NCBI RefSeq assembly: GCF_003061515.1
Contig: NZ_CP028924.1
Location: forward strand, 3,100,001 to 3,164,000
Direction of reading: 5' to 3'
Length of the DNA: 64,000 bases
Origin: Colwellia sp. Arc7-D
GTDB taxonomy: Bacteria; Pseudomonadota; Gammaproteobacteria; Enterobacterales; Alteromonadaceae
Shown: in pieces, positions 11,023-19,733 of the stretch
How positions within the stretch are numbered: the first letter of the stretch is position 1
How the letters are laid out: each line of letters starts with the position of its first letter
Translations under genes and position numbers: made by a program
Notes under the pieces: model-generated
The model's database searches: none
What the model was told of the DNA's origin: nothing
Seen by the model: only the letters and a program-made list of their open reading frames with translations

Positions 11023-11317
11023 CGAAAAAATTTGTCGCTACCGCTAACCTTTATCACTCTCACCTCCCTGTAAAATTTTTAAATAATGAACAGGGAGAAG
11101 AAAGTGTTCCTGCAAACGTTAGTAAATATTTCTCAACCCCTTTTTATCTTCTCCGGTACTACTTATTTAATTAAATTCCCCCTAAGAAGATTAAAAGTTG
11201 GCTATAACTCTTGGCAAACATTCAACAAGGTTGAAGTTAATCGATTTGGTATTACCTTCCTTTAAAGAATAATATACTATTTGTATCGCAGTTTAATTCA
11301 CTTTGAATAGAGGTATC
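11023..11317. other. Intergenic region cmoB-dgt with one hairpin
   Basis: An 8-bp inverted repeat CTCCCTGT (11064-11071) / ACAGGGAG (11090-11097) lies 42 bp past cmoB. It has no T-run, so it is not a standard terminator. A 59-codon reading frame (11086-11265) starts inside it but has no ribosome-binding site and no recognisable product. An AGAGG ribosome-binding site at 11309-11313 serves the dgt start. Confidence 0.4.
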
Positions 11318-12664
11318 ATGGAAAATCCTTGGTTAGAACGACGGTTAGAGCGAGTAGCGAAAAGACATCAAGACCATCGCAGCCCATTCCAACGTGACCG
11401 AGCACGTATTCTTCATTCTGCTGCCTTTCGACGCTTACAATCAAAAACTCAAGTTATGGGCAGTGGTCAAAGTGATTTTCATCGCACTCGGCTTACCCAC
11501 TCTTTAGAAGCAGCTCAAATTGGCAGTGGTATTATTGCCCAAATTCGCAGTAAATATCCAAAGCAAAGCGCAGAACTTATTCCTAATGACGATAGCTTAA
11601 TTGAGTCTTTATGTTTAGCCCATGATATCGGTCACCCTCCATTTGGTCATGGCGGAGAAGTTGCCTTACATTATATGATGCGAGATCATGGTGGTTTTGA
11701 AGGCAATGGACAAACTTTTCGAATTGTTGCGCATTTAGAGCCCTTTAGTGAACATTTTGGCATGAACTTAACACGCAGAACATTGTTAGGTTTAATAAAG
11801 TACCCGCAAACACTGGGTCATTTACAGCAAGATATTCCCCAAGCATTACCGGCATCGTTTCGTCAATTAGAAGCGTCAAAATGGCATCCGCCAAAAGGTT
11901 TATACCTTGATGATATCGAGATGATTAACTGGGTATTATCACCGTTATGTCAGCATGATAAAGCACTTTTTCAGCAGTTTAAAACGAAGAGTAACAACCA
12001 CAGTAAAACGATATATAAATCTTTAGACTGCTCTATGATGGAGCTTGCTGATGATATCGCCTATGGCATTCATGACTTAGAAGATGCCATTGTTACCGGT
12101 GTTGTGAATCAGCAAGATTTTGAAAAAAATGTCATTCAAAAATTAAGCAAAATTGACGATGAATGGCTGCATGATTACAGTAAAAGTTTAGCGGACAACT
12201 TATTTAGCAGTCAACGCTTTATACAAAAAGAAGCCATTGGTGGTTTAGTTAATTACTTAATAACGGCGATTGAATTAGTCGATATTAATGAAACCAAAGG
12301 CTGTGACTTTCAAGAACCGTTATTACGCTTTAATGCCGTGCACCCTTTGATTGCTGCCCAAACGCTTCAAATTTTCAAAGACTTTGTTTATCAGTTTGTC
12401 ATTAAGCAAACCTCTATTCAGCAATTAGAATATCGTGGTCAACAAATCGTTATGGAGCTGTTTGAAGCCCTATCTTCTGATCCAGAGCGTTTACTGCCTA
12501 AAAGTACGGTATTGCGTTGGCAAAAAGCCAAAGAAAACAATCAAAATCAGCACCGAGTGATCGCTGACTATGTCGCGGGGATGACCGATGAATATGCCAC
12601 TAGGCTTTATCAGACTTTATTTTTACCCATCGGACAAACCGGTTTCGGCAAACACGACTATTAA
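11318..12664 (+). CDS. dgt: dGTPase-like HD-domain triphosphohydrolase
   Basis: 448 residues from the ATG at 11318, chosen because AGAGG sits just upstream; a TTG fifteen bases earlier is the alternative. The HD metal centre is clear: FHRTRLTHSLEAAQIG supplies the first His, LCLAHDIGHPPFGHGGE the HD pair and following His, and MELADDIAYGIHDLEDA the later Asp. The arginine-rich start RDRARILHSAAFRRLQSKTQV is typical of dGTP triphosphohydrolases and their close relatives. The enzyme hydrolyses dNTPs, usually dGTP, to nucleoside and tripolyphosphate. Preference of this subtype for dGTP itself cannot be read from sequence. Confidence 0.9.
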   Translation: MENPWLERRLERVAKRHQDHRSPFQRDRARILHSAAFRRLQSKTQVMGSGQSDFHRTRLTHSLEAAQIGSGIIAQIRSKYPKQSAELIPNDDSLIESLCLAHDIGHPPFGHGGEVALHYMMRDHGGFEGNGQTFRIVAHLEPFSEHFGMNLTRRTLLGLIKYPQTLGHLQQDIPQALPASFRQLEASKWHPPKGLYLDDIEMINWVLSPLCQHDKALFQQFKTKSNNHSKTIYKSLDCSMMELADDIAYGIHDLEDAIVTGVVNQQDFEKNVIQKLSKIDDEWLHDYSKSLADNLFSSQRFIQKEAIGGLVNYLITAIELVDINETKGCDFQEPLLRFNAVHPLIAAQTLQIFKDFVYQFVIKQTSIQQLEYRGQQIVMELFEALSSDPERLLPKSTVLRWQKAKENNQNQHRVIADYVAGMTDEYATRLYQTLFLPIGQTGFGKHDY

Positions 12665-12728
12665 TTTAACAAAGAAAAATTGCTGTCGGTGCCGACATTA
12701 TTTCAATCAATAGAGACTTTATCTAACT

Positions 12729-12857
12729 ATGGCTAATATGCTAGATATTTATTGTGGCGAAAACGCCTTAAAAACAATTAAAGAACACGGTTTTAAACAA
12801 GAACTTTTCACTACCATATTAGGTGCTAGCGGCGGGCCTAAATGGTTACGTTTGTAA
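12729..12857 (+). pseudogene. Truncated 5' remnant of a patatin-like phospholipase gene
   Basis: A 42-codon frame reads MANMLDIYCGENALKTIKEH then GFKQELFTTILGASGGPKWL before a stop. It aligns with the first ~40 residues of the intact patatin-like gene starting at 13943 (MLDIYAGPAAKKLIQEQGFK, QELFTTMLGASGGPKWF). DNA is identical for about 26 bp around the GASGGPKW motif but diverges elsewhere, so this is a separate allele or old duplicate and not a recent copy. Homology ends abruptly just after the oxyanion motif. The AT-rich lipoprotein gene begins 43 bp later. Confidence 0.8.
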
Positions 12858-12900
12858 AGCTAAACACCGATATGTATGACAACTTATAGTAGTAATTAAC

Positions 12901-13905
12901 TTGATTAAAAATTTTAGATTAAACTTGAAAACAATCGCCACCTTAATCATCTGTGTAGTTGCGGTATCAAGTTGCAGTAGAGAAATTGATCAATTAGAAG
13001 CCATTTCAAGTTTCCAATACCCCGTCCCGTCATTAATCGCGGCTGATATTTCCAATGATGCTACAATAGTTGCTCTGCTTAGTCCCGATGAATTATCTGT
13101 TTGGTCAGTCAAAACAAATAAATTAATTAATAATTGGAACCTGACCCACTTTGAAGAGCATCAATATTATATTTCTCTGTCAATAAACAAAAAGTTCGCC
13201 GCGATCGCAAGTAAAAATAAAGTCACTATTTTTAATATATGGACAAAAGAAATTGTTAGTACTTGGGAGATAGCTGGATTTTCCCCATTGTCAAAAATAA
13301 CGTCTTTAAAATTCAACGAAAATGGTGAACAATTTTATATTGGCATGAATGAAGGCAGTATTGTTAAAGTTGATTTAAAACTTAAAACAAAATCTATTTT
13401 TCAATTACATAGTTCCAATGTGAATTTCATAGAGCTAAGTGATATTGGAGAATATGCTCTCACAGCAAGCGTTGACGGTAGTATAGAATATTTTAATACT
13501 GTAACTGGCGAGATTTTATCTAGCTTCAAGGCCAATACAAGAATTACTAGCTTAGTATTAGATAATAGATCAACGCATTTTTTTTACTCCGATGCTTTGA
13601 ATACACATCAAGTAATCGATCTAAATAATTCGACTGTAATTTCAACACTTAATTATATTGAACGATTCAGATACTTCAGGAAGGGCGTTTTTATAAATCA
13701 CGGAAAGACATTATTCAACTCTACTCCCAAGAGCCAGTTAGCCGTATGGGACTTAAAAACGGGAAAGCAAATTCAAAAAGGGAGTATTCGTTCACGTTCC
13801 TTTGGATCAACAGTACTTGATGTTGCCCTTCAAGACGGTAATGACATAGTAACAATATCTTCAGATGGAATTGTTGAAGCTTGGAACACTCGACCACACA
13901 ACTAG
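12901..13905 (+). CDS. Putative lipoprotein with WD40-like beta-propeller
   Basis: 334 residues. The N-terminus is a lipoprotein signal (IATLIICVVAVSSC, lipidated Cys at residue 25). The remainder is repeats of about 40 residues with WD40-like endings (LSVWSVKTNKLINNW, VTIFNIWTKEIVSTW, IEYFNTVTGEILSSF, LAVWDLKTGKQIQ, VEAWNTR), consistent with one seven-bladed propeller anchored in the membrane and probably acting as a scaffold. The start is TTG, with no good Shine-Dalgarno; no ATG lies before the signal peptide. Codon use is markedly AT-rich. It sits between a broken and an intact copy of the patatin 5' end, which suggests insertion. No specific function can be assigned. Confidence 0.7.
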   Translation: MIKNFRLNLKTIATLIICVVAVSSCSREIDQLEAISSFQYPVPSLIAADISNDATIVALLSPDELSVWSVKTNKLINNWNLTHFEEHQYYISLSINKKFAAIASKNKVTIFNIWTKEIVSTWEIAGFSPLSKITSLKFNENGEQFYIGMNEGSIVKVDLKLKTKSIFQLHSSNVNFIELSDIGEYALTASVDGSIEYFNTVTGEILSSFKANTRITSLVLDNRSTHFFYSDALNTHQVIDLNNSTVISTLNYIERFRYFRKGVFINHGKTLFNSTPKSQLAVWDLKTGKQIQKGSIRSRSFGSTVLDVALQDGNDIVTISSDGIVEAWNTRPHN

Positions 13906-13942
13906 GAATGATACTTACTATATAGTATTTTACAAAACACTT

Positions 13943-14992
13943 ATGTTAGACATTTACGCAGGCCCAGCGGCCAAAAAACTAATACAAGAACAAGGCTTTA
14001 AGCAAGAATTGTTTACGACTATGCTTGGTGCTAGCGGCGGGCCTAAATGGTTTAGCTTATTTGGTTTAGATAAATACCTTTTTGGTGAGTATTTTAAAGA
14101 TCGTCGTGAAGAATTAAACTTAGTAGGCTCTTCCGCTGGGGCTTTTCGCTTTGCAGCGTTGAGCCAACAAGATCCCGTTAGTGCGATAACGCGACTAGCA
14201 ACTTTATATTCAGAAACGACTTACTCTGCTAAAGCGAATAAAAGTGAAATTACTGCCAAGGCTAAAACATTACTTGAAGCGGTTTTAGGTGCTAATGGCA
14301 GTAATGAAATTATCAACAACCCAATCTTTAAGGCACACTTTATTGTCGCAAAGTGTCGTGGTTTAACGACTTTAGAGCAAAAGGTACCCTTACTTTTAGG
14401 CTTAATGTCTAGCATGGCAATGAACCAAGTCAACCGAGGCTTATTAGCTAAACAGTATCAACGTTATGTTTATCATCACCCCAAAAGCCAATTAACCATT
14501 AGCGATAGTTTTAATTTTAATACTCAACACCAAGCATTAACTAATGACAACTTAACTGATAGCTTACTGGCATCAGGCTCTATACCTTTAATTATGGAGG
14601 GTATAAAAGATATTATTGGCTCACCAAAAGGCATGTATCGAGATGGTGGGATTATTGATTATCATTTTGATGTAGATATTAAACCAGCAAAGGGGCTGAC
14701 GCTTTATCCACATTTTTCACCAACCCCTAAAGCCGGGTGGTTTGATAAAAACTTAGCACGTAAGGTGAATAGCCAATATTACACAAATACGGTCATGCTA
14801 GTACCTTCTCAAGAGTTTATTGCTCGCTTACCTTATGCAAAAATACCCGACCGTGATGATTTCACCAATTTAGATGCTGCAACAAGAATAAAATATTGGC
14901 AAACCGTGTTATCCGAGTCAGCCTATTTGGCTGATGATTTTTCAAAATTAATAACATCGTCTGATGTCACAAACTTCAAAAGTATTGATTAG
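13943..14992 (+). CDS. Patatin-like phospholipase
   Basis: 349 residues from the ATG at 13943. Patatin signatures are present in order: the oxyanion-hole loop GASGGPKWF, the nucleophile elbow GSSAG (catalytic Ser), and the catalytic Asp in YRDGGIIDYHF. These Ser-Asp dyad enzymes cleave acyl chains from lipids. No signal peptide is visible, so it is probably cytoplasmic or membrane-associated. The gene starts 37 bp after the lipoprotein gene stop. A truncated relative lies 1.1 kb upstream. Confidence 0.85.
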   Translation: MLDIYAGPAAKKLIQEQGFKQELFTTMLGASGGPKWFSLFGLDKYLFGEYFKDRREELNLVGSSAGAFRFAALSQQDPVSAITRLATLYSETTYSAKANKSEITAKAKTLLEAVLGANGSNEIINNPIFKAHFIVAKCRGLTTLEQKVPLLLGLMSSMAMNQVNRGLLAKQYQRYVYHHPKSQLTISDSFNFNTQHQALTNDNLTDSLLASGSIPLIMEGIKDIIGSPKGMYRDGGIIDYHFDVDIKPAKGLTLYPHFSPTPKAGWFDKNLARKVNSQYYTNTVMLVPSQEFIARLPYAKIPDRDDFTNLDAATRIKYWQTVLSESAYLADDFSKLITSSDVTNFKSID

Positions 14993-15051
14993 CAATAACT
15001 GGCGTAATGTGAGACATTTAAAGTTAGGATTGCAAATAATTTAGGGATGAT

Positions 15052-15453
15052 ATGGCAAAAGAGCATTTAGTCATTTGGGATAAAGCCACTTTTGAAGTGG
15101 GTATAGAAATCATTGACAAACAACACCAAAAATTAGTTAGTCATATGAATAAATTGGCAAACTCTGTGAATAGTCAGCAAGCAGAAAGTCAAACTTGGGC
15201 TTTATTTATCGATTTTTATGACTATATAAAGGTGCACTTTAAAACCGAAGAAGAATATTTTTATACGCTGAATAAAAATGACTGTATGTTACATGAGTTA
15301 CAGCATAAACATTTTATTGAAGAGTTAGACAGGATCATCCTATTAAATGAGTTTAAAGATAATGCTTGTGAACTTATTTACTCTCTCACTGACTGGCTCA
15401 TTCACCACATTCAAGTAGAAGATAAAAAATACTTCCTACAAAATCAACCATAG
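15052..15453 (+). CDS. Bacteriohemerythrin
   Basis: 133 residues, a complete single-domain hemerythrin. Di-iron ligands are visible: H25 (IDKQHQKL), H62 and E66 (HFKTEEEYF), H81 and H85 (HELQHKHF), H119 and D124 (HIQVEDKKY). The four-helix bundle binds oxygen at a non-heme di-iron centre, for storage, delivery or sensing. AGGGA precedes the ATG. It converges with the glyoxalase-fold gene downstream. Confidence 0.93.
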   Translation: MAKEHLVIWDKATFEVGIEIIDKQHQKLVSHMNKLANSVNSQQAESQTWALFIDFYDYIKVHFKTEEEYFYTLNKNDCMLHELQHKHFIEELDRIILLNEFKDNACELIYSLTDWLIHHIQVEDKKYFLQNQP

Positions 15454-15523
15454 AACCATGGTTAAAAATAAAGAATTTACTTTTATTTAAATATGTCTTG
15501 GTAGCAATGTAGAAATAACATCA

Positions 15524-15901
15524 CTATATTTTTTGATAAATGGCACAAGCCGCACCCGCAGGATCTTTAATAACTGCATATTTATCACTGCCCATTGATT
15601 TTATTTCTGTTACTAAACTACCGCCCTTAGCTTCAACAGCTTTAATAGAAGCTTCGATATCAGCAACTAAAAAATAAGGTAACCAAGCCGGTGGTAAGTC
15701 TTTATTGACCCCTTGCGCATGACAAACACCAGCAACAGCGCCACTGTTGATAGGCTCAAGCATGACATAATCATCATAATCCCCCATAGCAACACTTTCG
15801 CTTTTCCAACCGACAACATCTTCATAAAACGACTTTACTTCCGTCGCATTACTGACTGATAAATCAAGCCATGCCATTGTGCCTATTTCATTATCACTCA
15901 T
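15524..15901 (-). CDS. VOC (glyoxalase/bleomycin-resistance fold) protein
   Basis: 125 residues from the ATG at 15901, which has GGAG eight bases upstream; a GTG nine bases earlier is possible. Two beta-alpha-beta-beta-beta modules are recognisable: MAWLDLSVSNATEVKSFYEDVVGWK, then AWLPYFLVADIEASIKAVEAKGG and the ending DPAGAACAIYQ. It resembles the VOC proteins whose substrates are mostly unknown. Its start overlaps the upstream gene by 8 bp, so it is translationally coupled into the kinase unit. Confidence 0.8.
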   Translation of the reverse strand: MSDNEIGTMAWLDLSVSNATEVKSFYEDVVGWKSESVAMGDYDDYVMLEPINSGAVAGVCHAQGVNKDLPPAWLPYFLVADIEASIKAVEAKGGSLVTEIKSMGSDKYAVIKDPAGAACAIYQKI

Positions 15902-16793
15902 TATTAACACTCCGTTTTTGTTTTGGGTTTCTTGGATAGTATTTATCGGGTAAGCAATTTATATGTTCAAAAAATCGGGTATCTTTGTAAGGTAGTTTCA
16001 TGAAGCCTGAAATACCACTACCGGTAATGGTTGGTAGTAATTGTAAAATTTCAATTAAGCACTGCTGAAATTCGACTTCTTTATCATGATTAAGCAACAT
16101 TAAATAACTGTGAATTTTCAAATGCCGAGGTAGTACTTCAAAAATAATACAGCCGGTATGATGAATTTGATTTAAGCGCGCTAAGACAGTCATAATTTCT
16201 TCGGGCAAATATAAGTATTCGTCTGGATCTACGCCGTCTTCAAAATATGAATGTAATCGAGTGATATCATCAATAACAGCAACATCACTAACATCATAAC
16301 TAATGGCTTGGTTTGGCTTAGCTTGAAAGGGGTCTTCTTCTGTAATTCGTTCAATATGTAAAGTATTTCTAGCGTTGAATAAACAGCTTTTAAATACCCC
16401 TACCCTAAATATCCCTTGTGCAAGACGCACCATATTATTAACTGCGCTTTGAAAAGAAGTTTTTAAACTCGGATCAAAAAGCGATAGATTTGAGTCAATA
16501 TGTACCCCATTTTTTTCCCAACGAACGGCTAAACCACCGACTACGGGAAAATTAGCTAAACGACTTACTGCGGCAATAAAAGCTTTTTCGGCATCACCCA
16601 TTCCCATTAGATAGTTTTTATAATACTTTTCTAATTGCACATCATCTATTTCACTCAACTCATCGAGATCAGAAGATTCACGCAAAAAAGATTTACGAGA
16701 GCCATAAACCACAGTATCCATATCTTTATGGAAACCTTTACACCAAACCGGTACTAAGGGATTAATTTCAACAGGCAAAGGGGGTTCGGCCAT
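15894..16793 (-). CDS. Conserved-looking hypothetical protein coupled to a Hanks kinase
   Basis: 299 residues from the ATG at 16793; a TTG at 16817 would overlap the kinase end. I do not recognise a domain. It is soluble, with no signal peptide or membrane segment, and has acidic stretches (SSDLDELSEIDDVQLEKYYK, SYFEDGVDPDEYLYLPEEI) that could be phosphorylation-accessible. It lies 11 bp downstream of the kinase and overlaps the next gene, so the three are one operon. A role as substrate or partner of the kinase is inference from position only. Confidence 0.75.
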   Translation of the reverse strand: MAEPPLPVEINPLVPVWCKGFHKDMDTVVYGSRKSFLRESSDLDELSEIDDVQLEKYYKNYLMGMGDAEKAFIAAVSRLANFPVVGGLAVRWEKNGVHIDSNLSLFDPSLKTSFQSAVNNMVRLAQGIFRVGVFKSCLFNARNTLHIERITEEDPFQAKPNQAISYDVSDVAVIDDITRLHSYFEDGVDPDEYLYLPEEIMTVLARLNQIHHTGCIIFEVLPRHLKIHSYLMLLNHDKEVEFQQCLIEILQLLPTITGSGISGFMKLPYKDTRFFEHINCLPDKYYPRNPKQKRSVNNE

Positions 16794-16804
16794 AACGGTG
16801 TTCT

Positions 16805-17734
16805 TTAATAACGGCAAATGTTTAAAAAAGTAATCCCCGCTTTATTGCGAGTTCGCCTATCTTTACTTAACATGCCTGTGAGTATTTGTGCCAGTAACTT
16901 AGGTAAGCCTAGCGATGATGGCGTGATCACTGCACTGCCATAACGGCACGACTGACCAGAAGCTAGCGCATATAAGGTTGCCGCAAGGCCTTGCTCGTCA
17001 AAGCGAGGAGATGACATTTCGCCGCTAATTTGCTCATCGCCAATAAAATAAACATCGCCTAAGCGGGCATTACTGTTTTGTAAATCGCTGCTCATTAGAT
17101 CCATTATATTATTGGCGGTTGATTGACCATTAATATCAAGTTGGGCAGGTACAGCAGATCCCCAATCAACGAGGTAAACTTTCTCAGTTTGAGGGTCAAA
17201 AACCACATTGGAGGGTTTTATATCGCCATGTACGTAGGGACGGCCTAATTCATGTTCGTTGATATCCCGTAAATAAATTAGAATTTGAGCCAGCTGTATC
17301 GCAATGTTAACCACAAGCTCACTTGGCAATGGCCCTTTTTGATAAGAAAGTTGCTCTAGATCTATGCCTGGAGCCCGCTCCATATGAACAATGGATTGAC
17401 GTTTTATTTTGTAATAACCAATAATTTTTGGAATGCGTTCATGAGAAAGCTGGCGCTGAATATCAGCTTCTTCTGCTAAGCGATCTTGTACATGTTGTGG
17501 TAAGTTAATTCGAGAAAACTTAAATACTTGTGACTGGCCCTGCTCGTCTTCACCGCCAAAAACAAAGCCGTATGCTCCTTTACCAATCAAAGCGATATTT
17601 TGATAGCCCAATAGCGTTAATTGCTGACGACAGAGCTCAACCCATTGTTTTAACTTGGTTGCATCTTCGTGATTTAGTAAATAAATCGACTGATCTTCAG
17701 CAATATAAAAATGCTGTAGTTTTTTTTCCGCCAC
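16805..17734 (-). CDS. Hanks-type serine/threonine protein kinase
   Basis: 309 residues, with a kinase domain and no transmembrane or extracellular sensor region. Glycine loop GKGAYGFVF (51-59), catalytic Lys in VFKFSR (K72), catalytic loop HGDIKPSN (169-176, with D171, K173 and N176) and metal-binding DWG (190-192, in place of DFG) are all present, so it should be active. The start is GTG, with AAGGA seven bases upstream. It heads a compact operon with a hypothetical protein and a VOC protein. Confidence 0.88.
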   Translation of the reverse strand: MAEKKLQHFYIAEDQSIYLLNHEDATKLKQWVELCRQQLTLLGYQNIALIGKGAYGFVFGGEDEQGQSQVFKFSRINLPQHVQDRLAEEADIQRQLSHERIPKIIGYYKIKRQSIVHMERAPGIDLEQLSYQKGPLPSELVVNIAIQLAQILIYLRDINEHELGRPYVHGDIKPSNVVFDPQTEKVYLVDWGSAVPAQLDINGQSTANNIMDLMSSDLQNSNARLGDVYFIGDEQISGEMSSPRFDEQGLAATLYALASGQSCRYGSAVITPSSLGLPKLLAQILTGMLSKDRRTRNKAGITFLNICRY

Positions 17735-17902
17735 TAAACGTCCTTCATTACAAATATCGGGATGAATAAATCATCGAAGTTGTACTTTATTTCTTTCACT
17801 TATCTTAGCCTATTTAAAAAAACCGATAAAGTTCGAGTTGTTACCTTTAGCTGAAGATATCTTTTTTATGTCTTTGCAAAAGCTCTGTCATAAATACGCC
17901 AC

Positions 17903-18016
17903 AAAAGTTTGCTAACCTTTATGGGTTAACATTTGCTCCCTCGTTGCATTTGTTAACTTATTTAGCGCAGTACTTTCACCCTAATTCAATTTTATCTCAT
18001 TGAGTTAGGGTTTTTA
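17903..18016 (+). ncRNA. Possible small RNA upstream of the kinase gene (weak)
   Basis: The region 17735-18144 has no plausible protein gene, yet it contains a strong plus-strand terminator. A possible extended -10 (TGTCATAAAT, ending 17895) would give a transcript of roughly 115 nt containing a TAACC/GGTTA hairpin near 17913-17929. The 5' end is guesswork because there is no convincing -35 box. The two flanking genes are both on the minus strand. Confidence 0.25.
17978..18016 (+). terminator. Orphan intrinsic terminator
   Basis: A near-perfect 13-bp stem ACCCTAATTCAAT (17978-17990) / ATTGAGTTAGGGT (17999-18011) with an 8-nt loop, then TTTTATTAT on the plus strand. There is no plus-strand gene upstream, and the minus-strand side has no T-run. 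Confidence 0.7.
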
Positions 18017-18093
18017 TTATCTGGCACCTTAACTAGTCTTGATAAGTTTTGGCACATTCAATAGCCCAATATGTGACTAAAATAAACTGCACA

Positions 18094-18120
18094 TAAAAAA
18101 GCCTGCATGATGCAGGCTTT
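18094..18120 (-). terminator. Terminator of the bkd operon
   Basis: Perfect stem AAGCCTGCAT / ATGCAGGCTT (18099-18108 with 18110-18119) followed by six T on the minus strand. It lies 25 bp past the last gene of the dehydrogenase operon. Confidence 0.85.
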
Positions 18121-18144
18121 CAAATTTCATATATCTTATAAAAA

Positions 18145-19722
18145 CTAAGACATATGTACTAGCATGTTGCTTGGCTCTTCAAGGAATGACTTCCACAAGT
18201 TACAAAAACGAGCAATAGTGCCACCGTCTATTGTACGGTGATCGCCAGACCAACTGACTTGCATAATTGAACGTGCTTCCACTTCACCTTTGTCATTAAA
18301 GCGAGGTAGTTTTTGTAACTTACCTAACGCAACAATAGCAGACTCAGGCTTATTGATAATTGGTGTTGCCACCGTACCACCAATAGCACCGATATTTGAG
18401 ATGGTGATAGTTCCGCCTTTCAAATCAGCCGCAGGCACTCGTCCTGAACGCGCATCATTGGTTAAACGGGTAATATCTGCAGCTAAATCTAGAATAGATT
18501 TTGTTTGTACTTGTTTAACATTAGGTACTAACAAGCCTACTTTTGAGTCAACCGCCATACCAATATTGTGATCGTCAAAATAGGTTAACTCAGTACAATC
18601 TTCATTAACTTGCGAATTCACTAATGGGAATTGCTTTAATGCTAATGACATAGCTTTCATAAAGAATGGCATCATAGTTAATTTGATATCTTGTTTGGCA
18701 TAAACTTCTTTTAAGTCACCACGCAATTTGATCAAATTAGTCATATCGATTTCTTCACAATAAGTAAAGTGAGGAATAGTCGATACAGAATTAACCATCG
18801 CTTTTGCCATTACCGCTTTTATACCGCGTATAGGTTCAACACGTGTAACGCCAGCAACATTAGCGACAGGTGCAGCGTTAGTGTTCGCAGATGCTACAGG
18901 CGCTTGATTAAAGGCGACAACATCGTCTTTATATACTCGACCTTTTTTACCACTGCCCGGTACTTGGTGGATATTAACATTTAACTCACGAGCAACACGG
19001 CGAACCGCAGGACTAGCTAGGGCTTTTGCATTAACTACTTTTGTTGATACCGTTTGAGCTGCGACAACAGGTGCTTTAGTCTCAACCTGAGCAGTAGCGG
19101 CTTTTGGCGCTTCTGTTACAACAGACGCAGCAGCAACAGGTGCTTGTCCAGTTGCGGCAATTTCAATGGCAAATAATGGCGCATGTACTTTGGCAATTTC
19201 ACCTTTAGCGTAATAAAGTTTAACCACTTTACCTTTATGCATTGCCGGAATTTGTACCAAAGCTTTATCAGTCATTACGTCAGCTATTGGTTGATCTTCT
19301 TCAATCAAATCACCTTCAGCGACTAACCATTCAACCAGCTCACATTCAACAATACCTTCACCAATATCAGGTAAAATAAAGTCTTCAACTTGTGTTCCTG
19401 TAACGGCAGCAGCTGGTACAGCAGGAATTTCAGCAGTGGCTTCAGCAACTATCGGCTCAGCAACACTTTCGCTTTGTGCGCTGCCTTCTGGTGTCATTGC
19501 AAATAAAGGTTGATGTACTTTCGCTATTTCACCCTTTGCGTAGTAAAGCTTGTCTACTACTCCAGAATGCATAGCTGGAATTTGAACTAAGGCTTTATCT
19601 GTCATCACATCAGCCACGGGCTGATCTTCTGCAATTACATCGCCTTCTGCTACTAGCCATTCAACCAGTTCACATTCAACGATACCTTCGCCAATATCTG
19701 GCAATATAAAATCAATGCTCAT
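18145..19722 (-). CDS. bkdB: Branched-chain alpha-keto acid dehydrogenase E2 (lipoamide acyltransferase)
   Basis: 525 residues. Two lipoyl domains (about 1-77 and 113-190) are nearly identical in sequence, each with the lipoylation site in MTDKALVQIPAMH (K43 and K153). A peripheral subunit-binding domain follows (SPAVRRVARELNVNIHQVPG), with Ala/Val/Thr-rich linkers, then the catalytic acyltransferase domain ending with the active-site HRTIDGG (near residue 497). It transfers the branched acyl group to CoA. It follows the E1 beta gene by 11 bp. No E3 gene is in the cluster, so the general lipoamide dehydrogenase is presumably shared. Confidence 0.92.
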   Translation of the reverse strand: MSIDFILPDIGEGIVECELVEWLVAEGDVIAEDQPVADVMTDKALVQIPAMHSGVVDKLYYAKGEIAKVHQPLFAMTPEGSAQSESVAEPIVAEATAEIPAVPAAAVTGTQVEDFILPDIGEGIVECELVEWLVAEGDLIEEDQPIADVMTDKALVQIPAMHKGKVVKLYYAKGEIAKVHAPLFAIEIAATGQAPVAAASVVTEAPKAATAQVETKAPVVAAQTVSTKVVNAKALASPAVRRVARELNVNIHQVPGSGKKGRVYKDDVVAFNQAPVASANTNAAPVANVAGVTRVEPIRGIKAVMAKAMVNSVSTIPHFTYCEEIDMTNLIKLRGDLKEVYAKQDIKLTMMPFFMKAMSLALKQFPLVNSQVNEDCTELTYFDDHNIGMAVDSKVGLLVPNVKQVQTKSILDLAADITRLTNDARSGRVPAADLKGGTITISNIGAIGGTVATPIINKPESAIVALGKLQKLPRFNDKGEVEARSIMQVSWSGDHRTIDGGTIARFCNLWKSFLEEPSNMLVHMS

Positions 19723-19733
19723 GCTAATAAATC

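Noticed and set aside
11086..11265. 59-codon plus-strand frame between cmoB and dgt
   Set aside because: No Shine-Dalgarno, starts inside a hairpin, and the peptide shows no recognisable pattern; possible but unsupported.
12901..13905. Mobile element around the propeller lipoprotein
   Set aside because: No transposase, terminal inverted repeats or target-site duplication could be seen, so only an insertion or exchange footprint is claimed.
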